Positions 26,713-35,059 of a DNA stretch of 64,000 nucleotides are shown here, one piece after another (the stretch's first letter is position 1; each line of letters opens with the position of its first letter). This DNA is from Bdellovibrionales bacterium (GTDB lineage Bacteria; Bdellovibrionota; Bdellovibrionia; Bdellovibrionales; UBA1609), in NCBI GenBank assembly GCA_027459485.1, contig DAIDIG010000003.1:62001-126000 (forward strand), given 5' to 3'. Under the pieces are notes generated by a model. It was not told where the DNA came from. It saw only the letters and a program-made list of their open reading frames with translations, and made no database searches. A program made the position numbers and the translations under genes.

Positions 26713-28568
26713 GGCCACACCTGCCATGTACCGGCGGCTCTTTCTGATGGGTCATTCCAATCATTGAAAATTAGGTGCGGATTGCCGGGCGAAAAACTCT
26801 TCTTGCCGACACGATACAAATAACTGTCTTGCAATAGCGGGCTAGTTTCAACCACGTCAACGCGCACGGTATTGGTGTCGCCGATTGAAGGCAGATTATT
26901 TACCGTGAGAGTGTAACAGTCTTGCGTTTGATTCGTGCTGACCATCGTGACGTTGTATTGCGCGGGAGTGAAATTAATTAACTCAGAGGCGGGGACATTC
27001 ACCGGCAAAGACAGTTTGATTTTTTCGTAGTCGCTGTACCCCGAAGCATCCGGCGTATTAATAGTCGGATTTGTACCGATCTGAAACGGAAGGCCGTTTA
27101 CAAATTCCAACCAATCGGGAATCGAATCGGAATTCGAATCGGGTACGCCGATCCCGCCGGCGTCGTTCAGCAAAATCTTCTCGCAGTCATTGAGGCCGTC
27201 TGGGTCTGAAGACACATACGTATAACCGCCGTTCGGCAAAGAGATCGTTTTAACCCCACTGCATGCGCCCGAGCGGTAGTCTATTGCGGGGTCGATACAA
27301 ATGCCTTGGGCGTTTTTATTTTTGCAAGCGGCACCGCTCGAAATCACGTAGCGGACGTAATCCGAAATGCCGTTACCTTGGGTCTCGGTATTGTTCGGGT
27401 CGCTGCCCCATGCTTTTTCAACATCATCCGGTAAGCCGTCACTGTCGCTATCGAGATGAAGCTTGCCGTCCGTCCACCAGCGGACCGAATCGTTCGTGAC
27501 GAAAACATCGGCCAATTGATCTTTAATCAATTTGGTCGGCGGTTCAAATTGTGCGTAGTTGATATTCGAACCTGACAGAGCATTGTACGCAATGCCGTTG
27601 CCAACTTTTGCCATTTGCGCAAGAAGCTGTTGCCCGCTTTGGTCCACATTACCGGGGTGATAATAATAAATCGTAAAAAGATTTACGCCGGCCACGTATT
27701 TTTTATTTGAGGTCAACGAGGCAATTGTTTGCACCTCGCCCAAAATCTGCGACGTGGGCTCTTTCGTAATTGAAATCGGGCCGGTGACAACAATTTGGCC
27801 CTGACCGTTCACGCCGACGCCGGTGATGCTCGTAATGGGCGAACCGTCGCTCATGAACACAATTACATAAGATGACGCCGTGGCCACGCCGGGTTGCGGG
27901 CACCAGCTGCCGGGCGAAGCGGAACCGACGGTCAAAGCAGCGCAGTTTTTCTCGGACTGGATATCGTTTTCGATAATGGTGTAGGCTTTTTGCAGAGCCG
28001 AAATATACGACGTCGAACCGCTGTCAGCCGGTACGCCTCCGCTCGCTGTGGCATCCTTTTGCACGTAATTGTAAAAGCCGGCGATGTCGGATGTAAAACC
28101 CGACGAGTTTGACGGGTAGGTGTTGGCGCTGCCGTTGAAATCGACAAGAGCAAAAAAACGAGTTGGGTCGGTCGGTGAGTTGGGCGGCAAATTGTACAAA
28201 TAATTGAGGAGAGTACCGGGAGTATTCACTGTACCATAGCGAGTCTGGCCGGTCGGGTCTGTCGCGTAGGTTTTATTAATTACAATGTCGCCGTTCACGA
28301 GAGCGGGAGCGCCCGAGCCATCCGCACTCATCAAGTAGTTTTCTTGATTGCTGCCCGAGTGGTCGAGGATGATGATCGTTTTCAAATATTGCTTTTGTTG
28401 ATAGGCGGGGTCTGTGCAGAAATTGACTCTCACGTCTTGGGGTGAAACGGATTGCAAATCCAACCGCCCGAGTGGAGCCAAGGGAGTCTTCGTGCAGCCG
28501 AGTAGAACTGCACCCGCGCTTGCGAGTGCGATGAGCAGAGCTGAATAAAGAGTCCTATTTTGAAACAC
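26709..28568 (-). CDS. VWA-domain lipoprotein with calcium-binding-like repeats (CglB/CglD-like)
   Basis: A 619-residue lipoprotein (lipobox LLGC, Cys25). A VWA domain starts near residue 62 with metal-site motif DHSGS at 69-73. It is followed by type 3-like repeats (DSDSDGLPDDVEKAWG, SSDPDGLNDCEKILL, DSNSDSIPDWLEF, DASGYSDYEKIKL). It is the first gene of the lipoprotein unit. VWA proteins bind ligands through a metal ion, and in Myxococcus a VWA lipoprotein is the gliding adhesin. Two such paralogs next to the barrel/TPR unit suggest heteromeric or alternative adhesins. The repeated GTCTCA element upstream may control it. Confidence 0.7.
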   Translation of the reverse strand: MFQNRTLYSALLIALASAGAVLLGCTKTPLAPLGRLDLQSVSPQDVRVNFCTDPAYQQKQYLKTIIILDHSGSNQENYLMSADGSGAPALVNGDIVINKTYATDPTGQTRYGTVNTPGTLLNYLYNLPPNSPTDPTRFFALVDFNGSANTYPSNSSGFTSDIAGFYNYVQKDATASGGVPADSGSTSYISALQKAYTIIENDIQSEKNCAALTVGSASPGSWCPQPGVATASSYVIVFMSDGSPITSITGVGVNGQGQIVVTGPISITKEPTSQILGEVQTIASLTSNKKYVAGVNLFTIYYYHPGNVDQSGQQLLAQMAKVGNGIAYNALSGSNINYAQFEPPTKLIKDQLADVFVTNDSVRWWTDGKLHLDSDSDGLPDDVEKAWGSDPNNTETQGNGISDYVRYVISSGAACKNKNAQGICIDPAIDYRSGACSGVKTISLPNGGYTYVSSDPDGLNDCEKILLNDAGGIGVPDSNSDSIPDWLEFVNGLPFQIGTNPTINTPDASGYSDYEKIKLSLPVNVPASELINFTPAQYNVTMVSTNQTQDCYTLTVNNLPSIGDTNTVRVDVVETSPLLQDSYLYRVGKKSFSPGNPHLIFNDWNDPSERAAGTWQVWP

Positions 28569-28638
28569 TTAGATTCCCCCGTTAAAGTATGAAGAAGCAA
28601 AAGGGGGGCCAAAAAATGTCTATGTGATTACAGGGTTT

Positions 28639-28659
28639 TGACACGTGTCTCACGTCTCA
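28639..28659. promoter_or_regulatory. GTCTCA direct repeats and GACACGTGTC palindrome
   Basis: A ten-base palindrome GACACGTGTC (28640-28649) overlaps two direct GTCTCA hexamers (28647-28652 and 28654-28659), 71-91 bases upstream of the first VWA lipoprotein gene. The same hexamer occurs in the array upstream of the LruC gene. The 138-base spacer shows nothing else clear. Confidence 0.4.
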
Positions 28660-28706
28660 ACTGCCGTTCATCTAATGAGCGGGTGACTAAGCTATGAACA
28701 GCCGCA

Positions 28707-30146
28707 CTATTTTGAGACGATTTGCATGCTTCTGAGCGCGGCACGGGCCGCATTGAAACCGCACATGCCATGCACAGCCGGCCCGGGCGGGGTCGACGAC
28801 GAGCAGATCCACAAACGCCCATCGTCTAATCGGTAGGGGTTAATAGATACTGTCGGGCGAAAAAATATTTGCTCGGGGTCGCCGCCGAAAATATCGCCGC
28901 CGATGAGATTCGGGTTTCGGGTTTCTAAATCACGCGGCAACAAGGCGTTTCGCTTTAATATCGTCTGACGAAAGCCCGGCGCGAACCGCTCGATTTGATT
29001 TTCGACTATTTCGGTCATATTCGTCTTCGAACCGTTAGGCACATGACAATACCCCCAAGCAATGTGTTGCCCGCGCGGAGCGCGCGAGGGGTCAAACAAA
29101 GTCGGTTGAGATAAAATAATATAGGGTCGATCGACGAATTCACCATTCTTCGCTTTGAACTCTGACTCGAGAATTTCATCGGCGCTGCCCCCAATGTGCA
29201 GGGTCGCGGCCAATGAACAGTTAGGGTTCTTCCACGGAATTGGCGCATTTAGCGCCCAATCCATTTTAAATACGCCACAACCCAACGGATATTTTTTAAA
29301 CGCTGCACGTTTTAATCGTGGCAACTTTACGCCGGTAATTTTGTCAATCTGTCGAGGTGTCAGATCGAAAAATACCGCTGACCGCGAGGGCAGTTGATCA
29401 AGCCCCTCGACCAAAAAATCGGTCTCAATCTCACCGCCGATCGAGATGAAATATGAGACAAGAGCCTCACTCAACTGACCAGCACCCCCTTTCGGGATAG
29501 GCCAACCGACCGCGTGACCAGCCGCTTGTAAAGATACGCCGATGGCCGACGAAAATCGTTTATTAAGCCGTTGTGGTGAGTGCGCCGCTATGCCGATATA
29601 TAGCGCGCGCGCTTTTTCTGATTGAAACGTGCGAAAAGCAAAAGACTGCGCGGATCGCAGCGTTTGCAAACCGAATCGAGAGAGTTTTAGCGGGTGCTTA
29701 GGCCAATGAAAAATCGGCTTCAGCATATCATCAACTAAACAATCGAAATTATCGACGATCGGCTGAAACGTCTCTACATACGACTTCGAGTCGGCATCGA
29801 GATCGTTTGCCGTTTCGGCAACTCCTCGACGAAGAAGGGCCACCTCGCCATTTTCAAAAGGGTGAGCCAATACTGCGGGGGAATGCACCCATTTGAGCCC
29901 ATGATTTTCGAGCGGCAGGCTTTTGAAAAACGGCGACGCGGCGGCAAACGGGTGAACTGCCGAATATACGTCGTGATAAAAACCAGGCAATGTTAATTCT
30001 TCAGTTTTAGCAGCACCACCGGTTTGGGAAGCCTGCTCAATTACTACCACCGACAGACCGGCATGCCGAAGCGCGATCGCGCATGCCATGCCATTGGGGC
30101 CTGAACCCACGACGACAGCATCACAATGTTTCTTAAGCGACCGCAT
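28707..30146 (-). CDS. phytoene-desaturase-like FAD/NAD(P) oxidoreductase
   Basis: About 479 residues from ATG 30146, which overlaps the upstream TAA by one base (TAATG). The N-terminus has the dinucleotide fold GSGPNGMACAIAL followed by IEQ and GGAA, typical of CrtI/phytoene-desaturase-like enzymes. A C-terminal block GVHPxx-like (PGPAVHGMCGFNAARAAL) closes the FAD site. Such enzymes desaturate or isomerise hydrophobic polyenes or retinol-like substrates. It is translationally coupled to a lipase maturation factor, so a lipid-linked task is inferred. No carotenoid genes are in the window. Confidence 0.75.
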   Translation of the reverse strand: MRSLKKHCDAVVVGSGPNGMACAIALRHAGLSVVVIEQASQTGGAAKTEELTLPGFYHDVYSAVHPFAAASPFFKSLPLENHGLKWVHSPAVLAHPFENGEVALLRRGVAETANDLDADSKSYVETFQPIVDNFDCLVDDMLKPIFHWPKHPLKLSRFGLQTLRSAQSFAFRTFQSEKARALYIGIAAHSPQRLNKRFSSAIGVSLQAAGHAVGWPIPKGGAGQLSEALVSYFISIGGEIETDFLVEGLDQLPSRSAVFFDLTPRQIDKITGVKLPRLKRAAFKKYPLGCGVFKMDWALNAPIPWKNPNCSLAATLHIGGSADEILESEFKAKNGEFVDRPYIILSQPTLFDPSRAPRGQHIAWGYCHVPNGSKTNMTEIVENQIERFAPGFRQTILKRNALLPRDLETRNPNLIGGDIFGGDPEQIFFRPTVSINPYRLDDGRLWICSSSTPPGPAVHGMCGFNAARAALRSMQIVSK

Positions 30147-31639
30147 TATTGTTCGAGCCAACCTTCTTGTAATAATATACCACGATACGTCGGGTCATCG
30201 AGCGAAAGCGGCGGCAAATATTCACCAACGTAAGTTCGCTGCCACCAATTCTTGTCGTGCCAGCTTCGCGTATAATTGTACCGGTAGAGCAGTGCGCGAA
30301 TGTATTTCGGCGGATGAGATGAGAACGGATTTTGCCCCATTAAACCCAACACTTTTTTGTCCTCTTCAAGAAGCTTCGCAACGAGGTTTAATATCCATGG
30401 ATGATAGTAATAGGGGCTCATCGCCGCGAACCACATTTGCCAGTCGAGTTTAAAATGGTAGGGGGCCACCCAGGGTGGCATACGTGAAATGTCGCCCGGT
30501 TTGGCTTTGAACTGATACTCCTGCCACGGCCCAAGCGGTGAGTCGCTTCCTTCAAGAATGATTTCGTCCCGCTCCCGAGTGACCGAACCGAAAGCTCCGT
30601 ACGTATTAACCAAATGGAGCGGATCAAAACTGCGATTCATGGCCTGCCGTGACGAGATCAGGTTCAGTGCCGGGCGAATACTCAGAAGAACAATGACGAC
30701 GATGAACGCATAAATGACCGGTGCGGGCAGGCCCGAACTCAAGCCGACCGATGGTGCAACTCCGGCCACGCCCATTTTCTGTGCCCACAACTTTACAGGC
30801 GTAACTCTCGACAAGAGACTGTCATCGAAGCAGCAGATAGCGATCACGATCGTGACGTGATTGAGCCACGAAAAATTCCCGCTTGAAATAATGAGAAGCT
30901 GAAATGCGATGGCAATCAGGCCGGCCGTCTGGCGAAATGGCCTCGGGAAAAAATAAAAAATCGGCGTCACAATTTCAGCCAAATGATTGAATAGTGCCGA
31001 AACTTTTTGAAACCAATCGGGCAGGCGGGCGAAAAACCAGCTCGTCGGCCCGGGTGACGGCATAGTTTCGTAATGGAATTTAAGACAAGTCAGCTTGCGC
31101 CAGCACGAGTCGCCGCGAATTTTGATCATCCCCGCGCCGAACATCACGCGAAACAAAAGCCATCTCAGTGCGAGGATAAGTAAAAACGGCGGCTTGGCAT
31201 TCGATGGGCCTAGAAAAATCGCGATAAACCCCGCTACGAGTAAAAGAGTCTCCCAACCGAAACCATAAAACGTTTGACCCACGTTCACAAAAGACGAGTA
31301 AATCAACCAAAGTAAAAACCAGGTAAGCACCGAAGCGATCGTGCCGAATGCGTCAGAATACCCGACGAGCGCAAAAATCGATAGCGCGAGACCCGCCCAC
31401 GCGAGAGCGCGAATAAACGCGTCGGATTGGTTGAGCCAAAATAAACTCGGGGCATCCCAGAATTTGACCTCTTTCAGATAAAGCGGCACGGGCAGTAAAC
31501 CCGTCCGCCCGCATAATGCGGGGAACTGATTGAGAGCGATCAAAAACGCGATGAAATAAATGGCCCCGAGGCCTCTTTGAAAACAAAAACGCGTGAGCCA
31601 ATAAGTTGAATCGTTCGCGGTAAATAATCCGGTTGTCAC
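30146..31639 (-). CDS. lipase maturation factor family membrane protein
   Basis: A 497-residue membrane protein with about eight to ten hydrophobic helices and the LMF1-type signatures LFRVMFGAGMIKIRGD, CWRKLTCLKFHYETMPSPGPTSWF and PPWVAPYHFKLDWQMWFAA. In animals LMF1 is an endoplasmic reticulum protein needed for lipase folding; bacterial members are common but little studied. The length is usual for the family. It shares a unit with the downstream FAD oxidoreductase through TAATG coupling. Whether it helps a secreted lipase fold here is not known. Confidence 0.85.
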   Translation of the reverse strand: MTTGLFTANDSTYWLTRFCFQRGLGAIYFIAFLIALNQFPALCGRTGLLPVPLYLKEVKFWDAPSLFWLNQSDAFIRALAWAGLALSIFALVGYSDAFGTIASVLTWFLLWLIYSSFVNVGQTFYGFGWETLLLVAGFIAIFLGPSNAKPPFLLILALRWLLFRVMFGAGMIKIRGDSCWRKLTCLKFHYETMPSPGPTSWFFARLPDWFQKVSALFNHLAEIVTPIFYFFPRPFRQTAGLIAIAFQLLIISSGNFSWLNHVTIVIAICCFDDSLLSRVTPVKLWAQKMGVAGVAPSVGLSSGLPAPVIYAFIVVIVLLSIRPALNLISSRQAMNRSFDPLHLVNTYGAFGSVTRERDEIILEGSDSPLGPWQEYQFKAKPGDISRMPPWVAPYHFKLDWQMWFAAMSPYYYHPWILNLVAKLLEEDKKVLGLMGQNPFSSHPPKYIRALLYRYNYTRSWHDKNWWQRTYVGEYLPPLSLDDPTYRGILLQEGWLEQ

Positions 31640-31687
31640 AAAAAAAGTTTAGCGAACGCTCGAGTTCGCCGTCAAACTTCGTTCTTT

Positions 31688-32434
31688 TTAAAATTTCGCG
31701 ACAATCGACGTCGTAAATTGGGTATCAAGTGCTATTTTGCCGCTCACAGGTGGACTCATATAGTACCAATCATAGGCGGCCTTAAGCGAGAACGTGTCAT
31801 CGATCGCCGAAGTCACCGACGCTTCGGCGTTCAATCGCCAGTTCGTCCAGGCATACAAGCATGGCATGTATTCGACCCATGCGCGGAACGAACTGCGGCT
31901 CGCGATCGGTCGAACCGCCTCAAAGTAGATGCGCGCGGCGTAGATGCGATTTTTGGTGCCGTCGGTGTTGTCTTGTTGGGTGTAGCGGTAACCGAGCTCA
32001 GAGAACAGCTGAATGTTTTTGTCTTGTAAGAGAATCCAGTGAGTGCCGGCGTCGGCGTTATGTTGGCGAAGATACCCGGTTTCAATGTCGGATTGAAGCA
32101 AATACGCGACAAACGGAGAGCCGGCGAGCGGGCCGATCGGTGTTCGTTTTTCAAGTCGCGCGCCGACATCCCACTTGAACGCCGTTACCACCGTTTGATT
32201 GGTGTTGGGGTCGCGCGAATCGGCGTAAAAGAAATCGCCCGTGCCGCGCACGAACTTATCTTCGAATTTGTACTCTGAAATCTGTTTGACTGTATAAGAA
32301 TCGGTGATCGCGTTACCGCCGGTCGTGGTTACACCCACCTCGGTGTCGTTGGAGTATGGGTCGGTGTGTTCCGATTGAGCGAAACCCCAATCGGCCATTC
32401 CAATTAGCGAAACGACGATGACGATCTTACGCAC
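31688..32434 (-). CDS. DUF481-type outer-membrane beta-barrel protein
   Basis: A 248-residue exported protein. The signal peptide ends at GFA-QS. It is made of alternating beta strands with the DUF481 pattern: a TGGNA-containing first strand, SEYKFEDKFVRGTGDFFYAD, then LGYRYTQQDN. It ends in a strand with terminal Phe (TTSIVAKF), as barrels require. DUF481 proteins (YdiY-like) are salt- or acid-induced outer-membrane proteins of unclear function. It is flanked by short spacers and is probably monocistronic. Confidence 0.75.
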   Translation of the reverse strand: MRKIVIVVSLIGMADWGFAQSEHTDPYSNDTEVGVTTTGGNAITDSYTVKQISEYKFEDKFVRGTGDFFYADSRDPNTNQTVVTAFKWDVGARLEKRTPIGPLAGSPFVAYLLQSDIETGYLRQHNADAGTHWILLQDKNIQLFSELGYRYTQQDNTDGTKNRIYAARIYFEAVRPIASRSSFRAWVEYMPCLYAWTNWRLNAEASVTSAIDDTFSLKAAYDWYYMSPPVSGKIALDTQFTTSIVAKF

Positions 32435-32527
32435 GCACGATTACTAAAGGCTTGCCTTTTTGATTTGGCAACCGCGGTGGGTGAGGTTTTTCGAAAACTT
32501 CACAAACATTGAAATTTACTGCGCGGC

Positions 32528-33337
32528 TTAATGGGCCCGACGAATGGCGCTCATAGCGAAGCTGACCGCGAAAATTGCCACTAAGAGCGCAACGATCGTC
32601 GACCCTGTGGGCAAATCGTACTGATAAGAGACGGCTATTCCGATCAAAGAAGCCGCCACCCCGAACAGCGTGGCCAGTTTGCCCACTCGACTCAGTCGGT
32701 TAGTCAAACAGAGGGCGCTGGCGCCGGGTGCGACGAGCATCGCGAATGTCAAGAGTGCGCCGACGCTTCGAATGGCGACCGCGACAGCGACGCCCAAAGC
32801 GCCGTAAAAGATCATGTTCCAAAGCCCCACTCGAATACCGAGCGCGCGCCCCATATCGGGGTCGTACGCCGAAATCAAAAACTCTTTCGCTGCGAAATAT
32901 TGCAAAAGCAAGAGCGCTCCGAAAACGCCCGCCATTAACCATAACAACGACACCGGCACAGTTAAGATGTTGCCGAAAAGTATGTTGAGAATTTCGGCTT
33001 CACCCCGGGGTGCCTTGGCGATCAGAAGCACCGATGCCGCCGCGCCGCCGGCGTAAAGCATGCCGACCATGGTTTCAGGCGGCAGCCTTTTCGAGTCCGT
33101 GACACGCGAGAGAGCGAGAAATGTCAGGACGGTCAGACCCAGCGCAATCGGAAACGGCGCCAGCTGAAACAGTACGGCTAATGCGACGGCGGCCGATGCG
33201 ACTTCGGCGACCGCGGCACCCGTAAAGACGATGCGGCGAAGAACGACGTAACCACTCCAAGTCGATAGGCCGATCGCCACCAACACGCCAGCGACTAAAA
33301 TGTTTCGTAAAAAGGGCTGAGTTAAAAGGTCGATCAT
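32528..33337 (-). CDS. metal ABC transporter permease (ABC-3/ZnuB family)
   Basis: A 269-residue inner-membrane protein with seven to nine helices. It is of the ABC-3 family that imports Zn, Mn or Fe with a ZnuA-type binding protein. Family blocks include TGAAVAEVASAAVAL near residue 36 and VGALLTFAMLVAPGASALCL near 190. Its start overlaps the ATPase stop by four bases. It is the last gene of the uptake unit read from 36235. Sequence does not decide the metal. Confidence 0.88.
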   Translation of the reverse strand: MIDLLTQPFLRNILVAGVLVAIGLSTWSGYVVLRRIVFTGAAVAEVASAAVALAVLFQLAPFPIALGLTVLTFLALSRVTDSKRLPPETMVGMLYAGGAAASVLLIAKAPRGEAEILNILFGNILTVPVSLLWLMAGVFGALLLLQYFAAKEFLISAYDPDMGRALGIRVGLWNMIFYGALGVAVAVAIRSVGALLTFAMLVAPGASALCLTNRLSRVGKLATLFGVAASLIGIAVSYQYDLPTGSTIVALLVAIFAVSFAMSAIRRAH

Positions 33338-34086
33338 AATTTACCCGCAACATCCGGTTGATCTTCAGCTGCACGCGCACGATACGCTCCGGCTAAAACA
33401 TCGGGCTTCAGCATCGCCTGCTTTTCGCCTACGAGGATGCGCCCATCAAAGGTAATCAAGGCGACGCGTCTCGCATATCGCTCGATCGTGCTCAAGAGGT
33501 GGGTCACAAAAACGACGGTGGTTTGCTTTGTCGTTTGAAGCTCGGTGAGAAGCTCCATAATCGCGCGTTCGGAATTCACATCCATCCCGTTAGTCGGCTC
33601 ATCCAATAACAAAATCTGCGGCTCCGAAGCGAGGGCGCGCGCAATAAGTACGCGTTGCTTTTGACCGCCCGAGAGATTGCGATAGGGCGTGTCGGCGAAG
33701 GCCTCCATCCGTGTTTGCGCGAGACTGTCGAGAGCGATTTTGCGATCAAGTGTTCGCGGTCGCCGTAGTGGCCCGAGTCGGCCATAACGGCCCATGATTG
33801 CGACCTCGACTGCCGTCAGCGGATAGTGCAGATCCAAGCTTTCTCGCTGAGGTACGTAACCGAAAAGCCCAGCACCTGGCTTAACCGACGATGCGACATC
33901 GATTCGACCGGCCAAAGGTTTCAATAATCCCAGTAGCGTCTTAAGTAACGTCGTCTTGCCAGCCCCGTTTGGCCCCATGATCCCCAAAAAATCTCCGCGT
34001 TCAATGGCGATATCAATCGAATGTAAAACCACGTGTTGACCGTAGCCGACACTCAGACTGCGCGATCGTAAAAGTTCATCCGCCAT
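33334..34086 (-). CDS. metal ABC transporter ATPase (ZnuC/MntB type)
   Basis: A 250-residue ABC ATPase with Walker A GPNGAGKTT near residue 38, Q-loop VPQRESLD, signature LSGGQKQR, Walker B ILLLDEPTNGMD and a switch His in VTHLLS. Length and the RESLDLHYPLTAVEVAIMGR stretch match ATPases of zinc/manganese ABC importers. It lies between the binding protein and the permease, sharing bases with both, so the transporter is complete. It drives import through the permease on the cytosolic side. Confidence 0.9.
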   Translation of the reverse strand: MADELLRSRSLSVGYGQHVVLHSIDIAIERGDFLGIMGPNGAGKTTLLKTLLGLLKPLAGRIDVASSVKPGAGLFGYVPQRESLDLHYPLTAVEVAIMGRYGRLGPLRRPRTLDRKIALDSLAQTRMEAFADTPYRNLSGGQKQRVLIARALASEPQILLLDEPTNGMDVNSERAIMELLTELQTTKQTTVVFVTHLLSTIERYARRVALITFDGRILVGEKQAMLKPDVLAGAYRARAAEDQPDVAGKL

Positions 34087-35030
34087 TACGATTTACCGGA
34101 GCCTCTCTTGCCGCCCGCTAAAGCCGCGGCCACATGGCTCACGATGTAATCGAGCATTGAAATATAATCGGTTTCTTTCGAATTTAGACCGATATCATAC
34201 AATGACAAACTCACGTACGGGCATCCGATGCCTTTGGCGACGGTTTGGCCGATCGAAACATTGTAGTACGGCTCGGTAATGACTAATTTCACCTTCGCGG
34301 ATTTACCCGCTTGAATCACGTTTTCAATGCGACGGGGCGACGGCACGAAACCTGGCTTCTCTTCAATCGTTCCGGGCGGGTTGGGGATGACGAACCCAAA
34401 TGCGTGGCCAAAGTAATCCCACGATTCGTGGTAGGGCAAAATCGCTTCGCTTTTGTACGGAGCCAGTTCTTTGCGCCATTTCTTTTCGGCTTTGGTCAAT
34501 TTCGACTCGAACGTGGCCAAATTCTTTTTAAATAAAGCTTTGTCGGTGGCGTCGGCAAACGCGAGCACTTTCTCAATATTGCGGGCCATGATGCGCCCGT
34601 CTTCAGGGTCGAGTTGGAAATGCGGATTGCCATACGGATGAATATCACCAAAGCTGTAATCGATTCGACCTTTGGGTTTATCAAGTAGTTGGATGCCCTT
34701 GTAAATCTGTGCCTTGATTAAATTTGGATTATTGGCCGAGGCGAGCAAATCGCGCGCCCAATCTTCGAGATTGAGACCGATCATCATGAAAACTTTGGCG
34801 CGGTGAACTTTGAAAAGATCTTGCGGCCGAGGCGAATACCCATCGGCGTCGAAACCGGCAGGTGACAACGAAATGACCGCAACTTTATCGCCACCTATGG
34901 TCCGCACCAGTGAGCCGATGTAAACAGTGGTTGCCACGACCGAAAGGCGTTCTGCTTTTGCGGTTGATGCAAGGGCCGGCGCTACAGCGGCCACAATCAG
35001 TAGAATAAAAAATTTTTTAAAGTGTAACAT
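34086..35030 (-). CDS. metal-binding solute-binding protein (ZnuA/MntC family)
   Basis: A 314-residue exported protein of cluster A-I binding proteins. The signal peptide ends near STAKA. Of the four usual metal ligands, His137 (GNPHFQLDP), His201 (PYHESWDYF) and Asp279 (LYDIG) are present. The first, normally in DPHxYEP, is replaced: the segment reads DADGYSPRP with Asp63 at the His position. There is no His-rich loop, unlike many ZnuA proteins. This may shift metal choice towards Mn or Fe. It is coupled to the ATPase gene. Confidence 0.82.
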   Translation of the reverse strand: MLHFKKFFILLIVAAVAPALASTAKAERLSVVATTVYIGSLVRTIGGDKVAVISLSPAGFDADGYSPRPQDLFKVHRAKVFMMIGLNLEDWARDLLASANNPNLIKAQIYKGIQLLDKPKGRIDYSFGDIHPYGNPHFQLDPEDGRIMARNIEKVLAFADATDKALFKKNLATFESKLTKAEKKWRKELAPYKSEAILPYHESWDYFGHAFGFVIPNPPGTIEEKPGFVPSPRRIENVIQAGKSAKVKLVITEPYYNVSIGQTVAKGIGCPYVSLSLYDIGLNSKETDYISMLDYIVSHVAAALAGGKRGSGKS

Positions 35031-35059
35031 GAGCCGCCTCCGATATATTTTTTTAGGAT

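Noticed and set aside
30088-30453. 121-codon plus-strand frame over the LMF/oxidoreductase junction
   Set aside because: It is antisense to two well-supported genes with conserved motifs and shows no domain.
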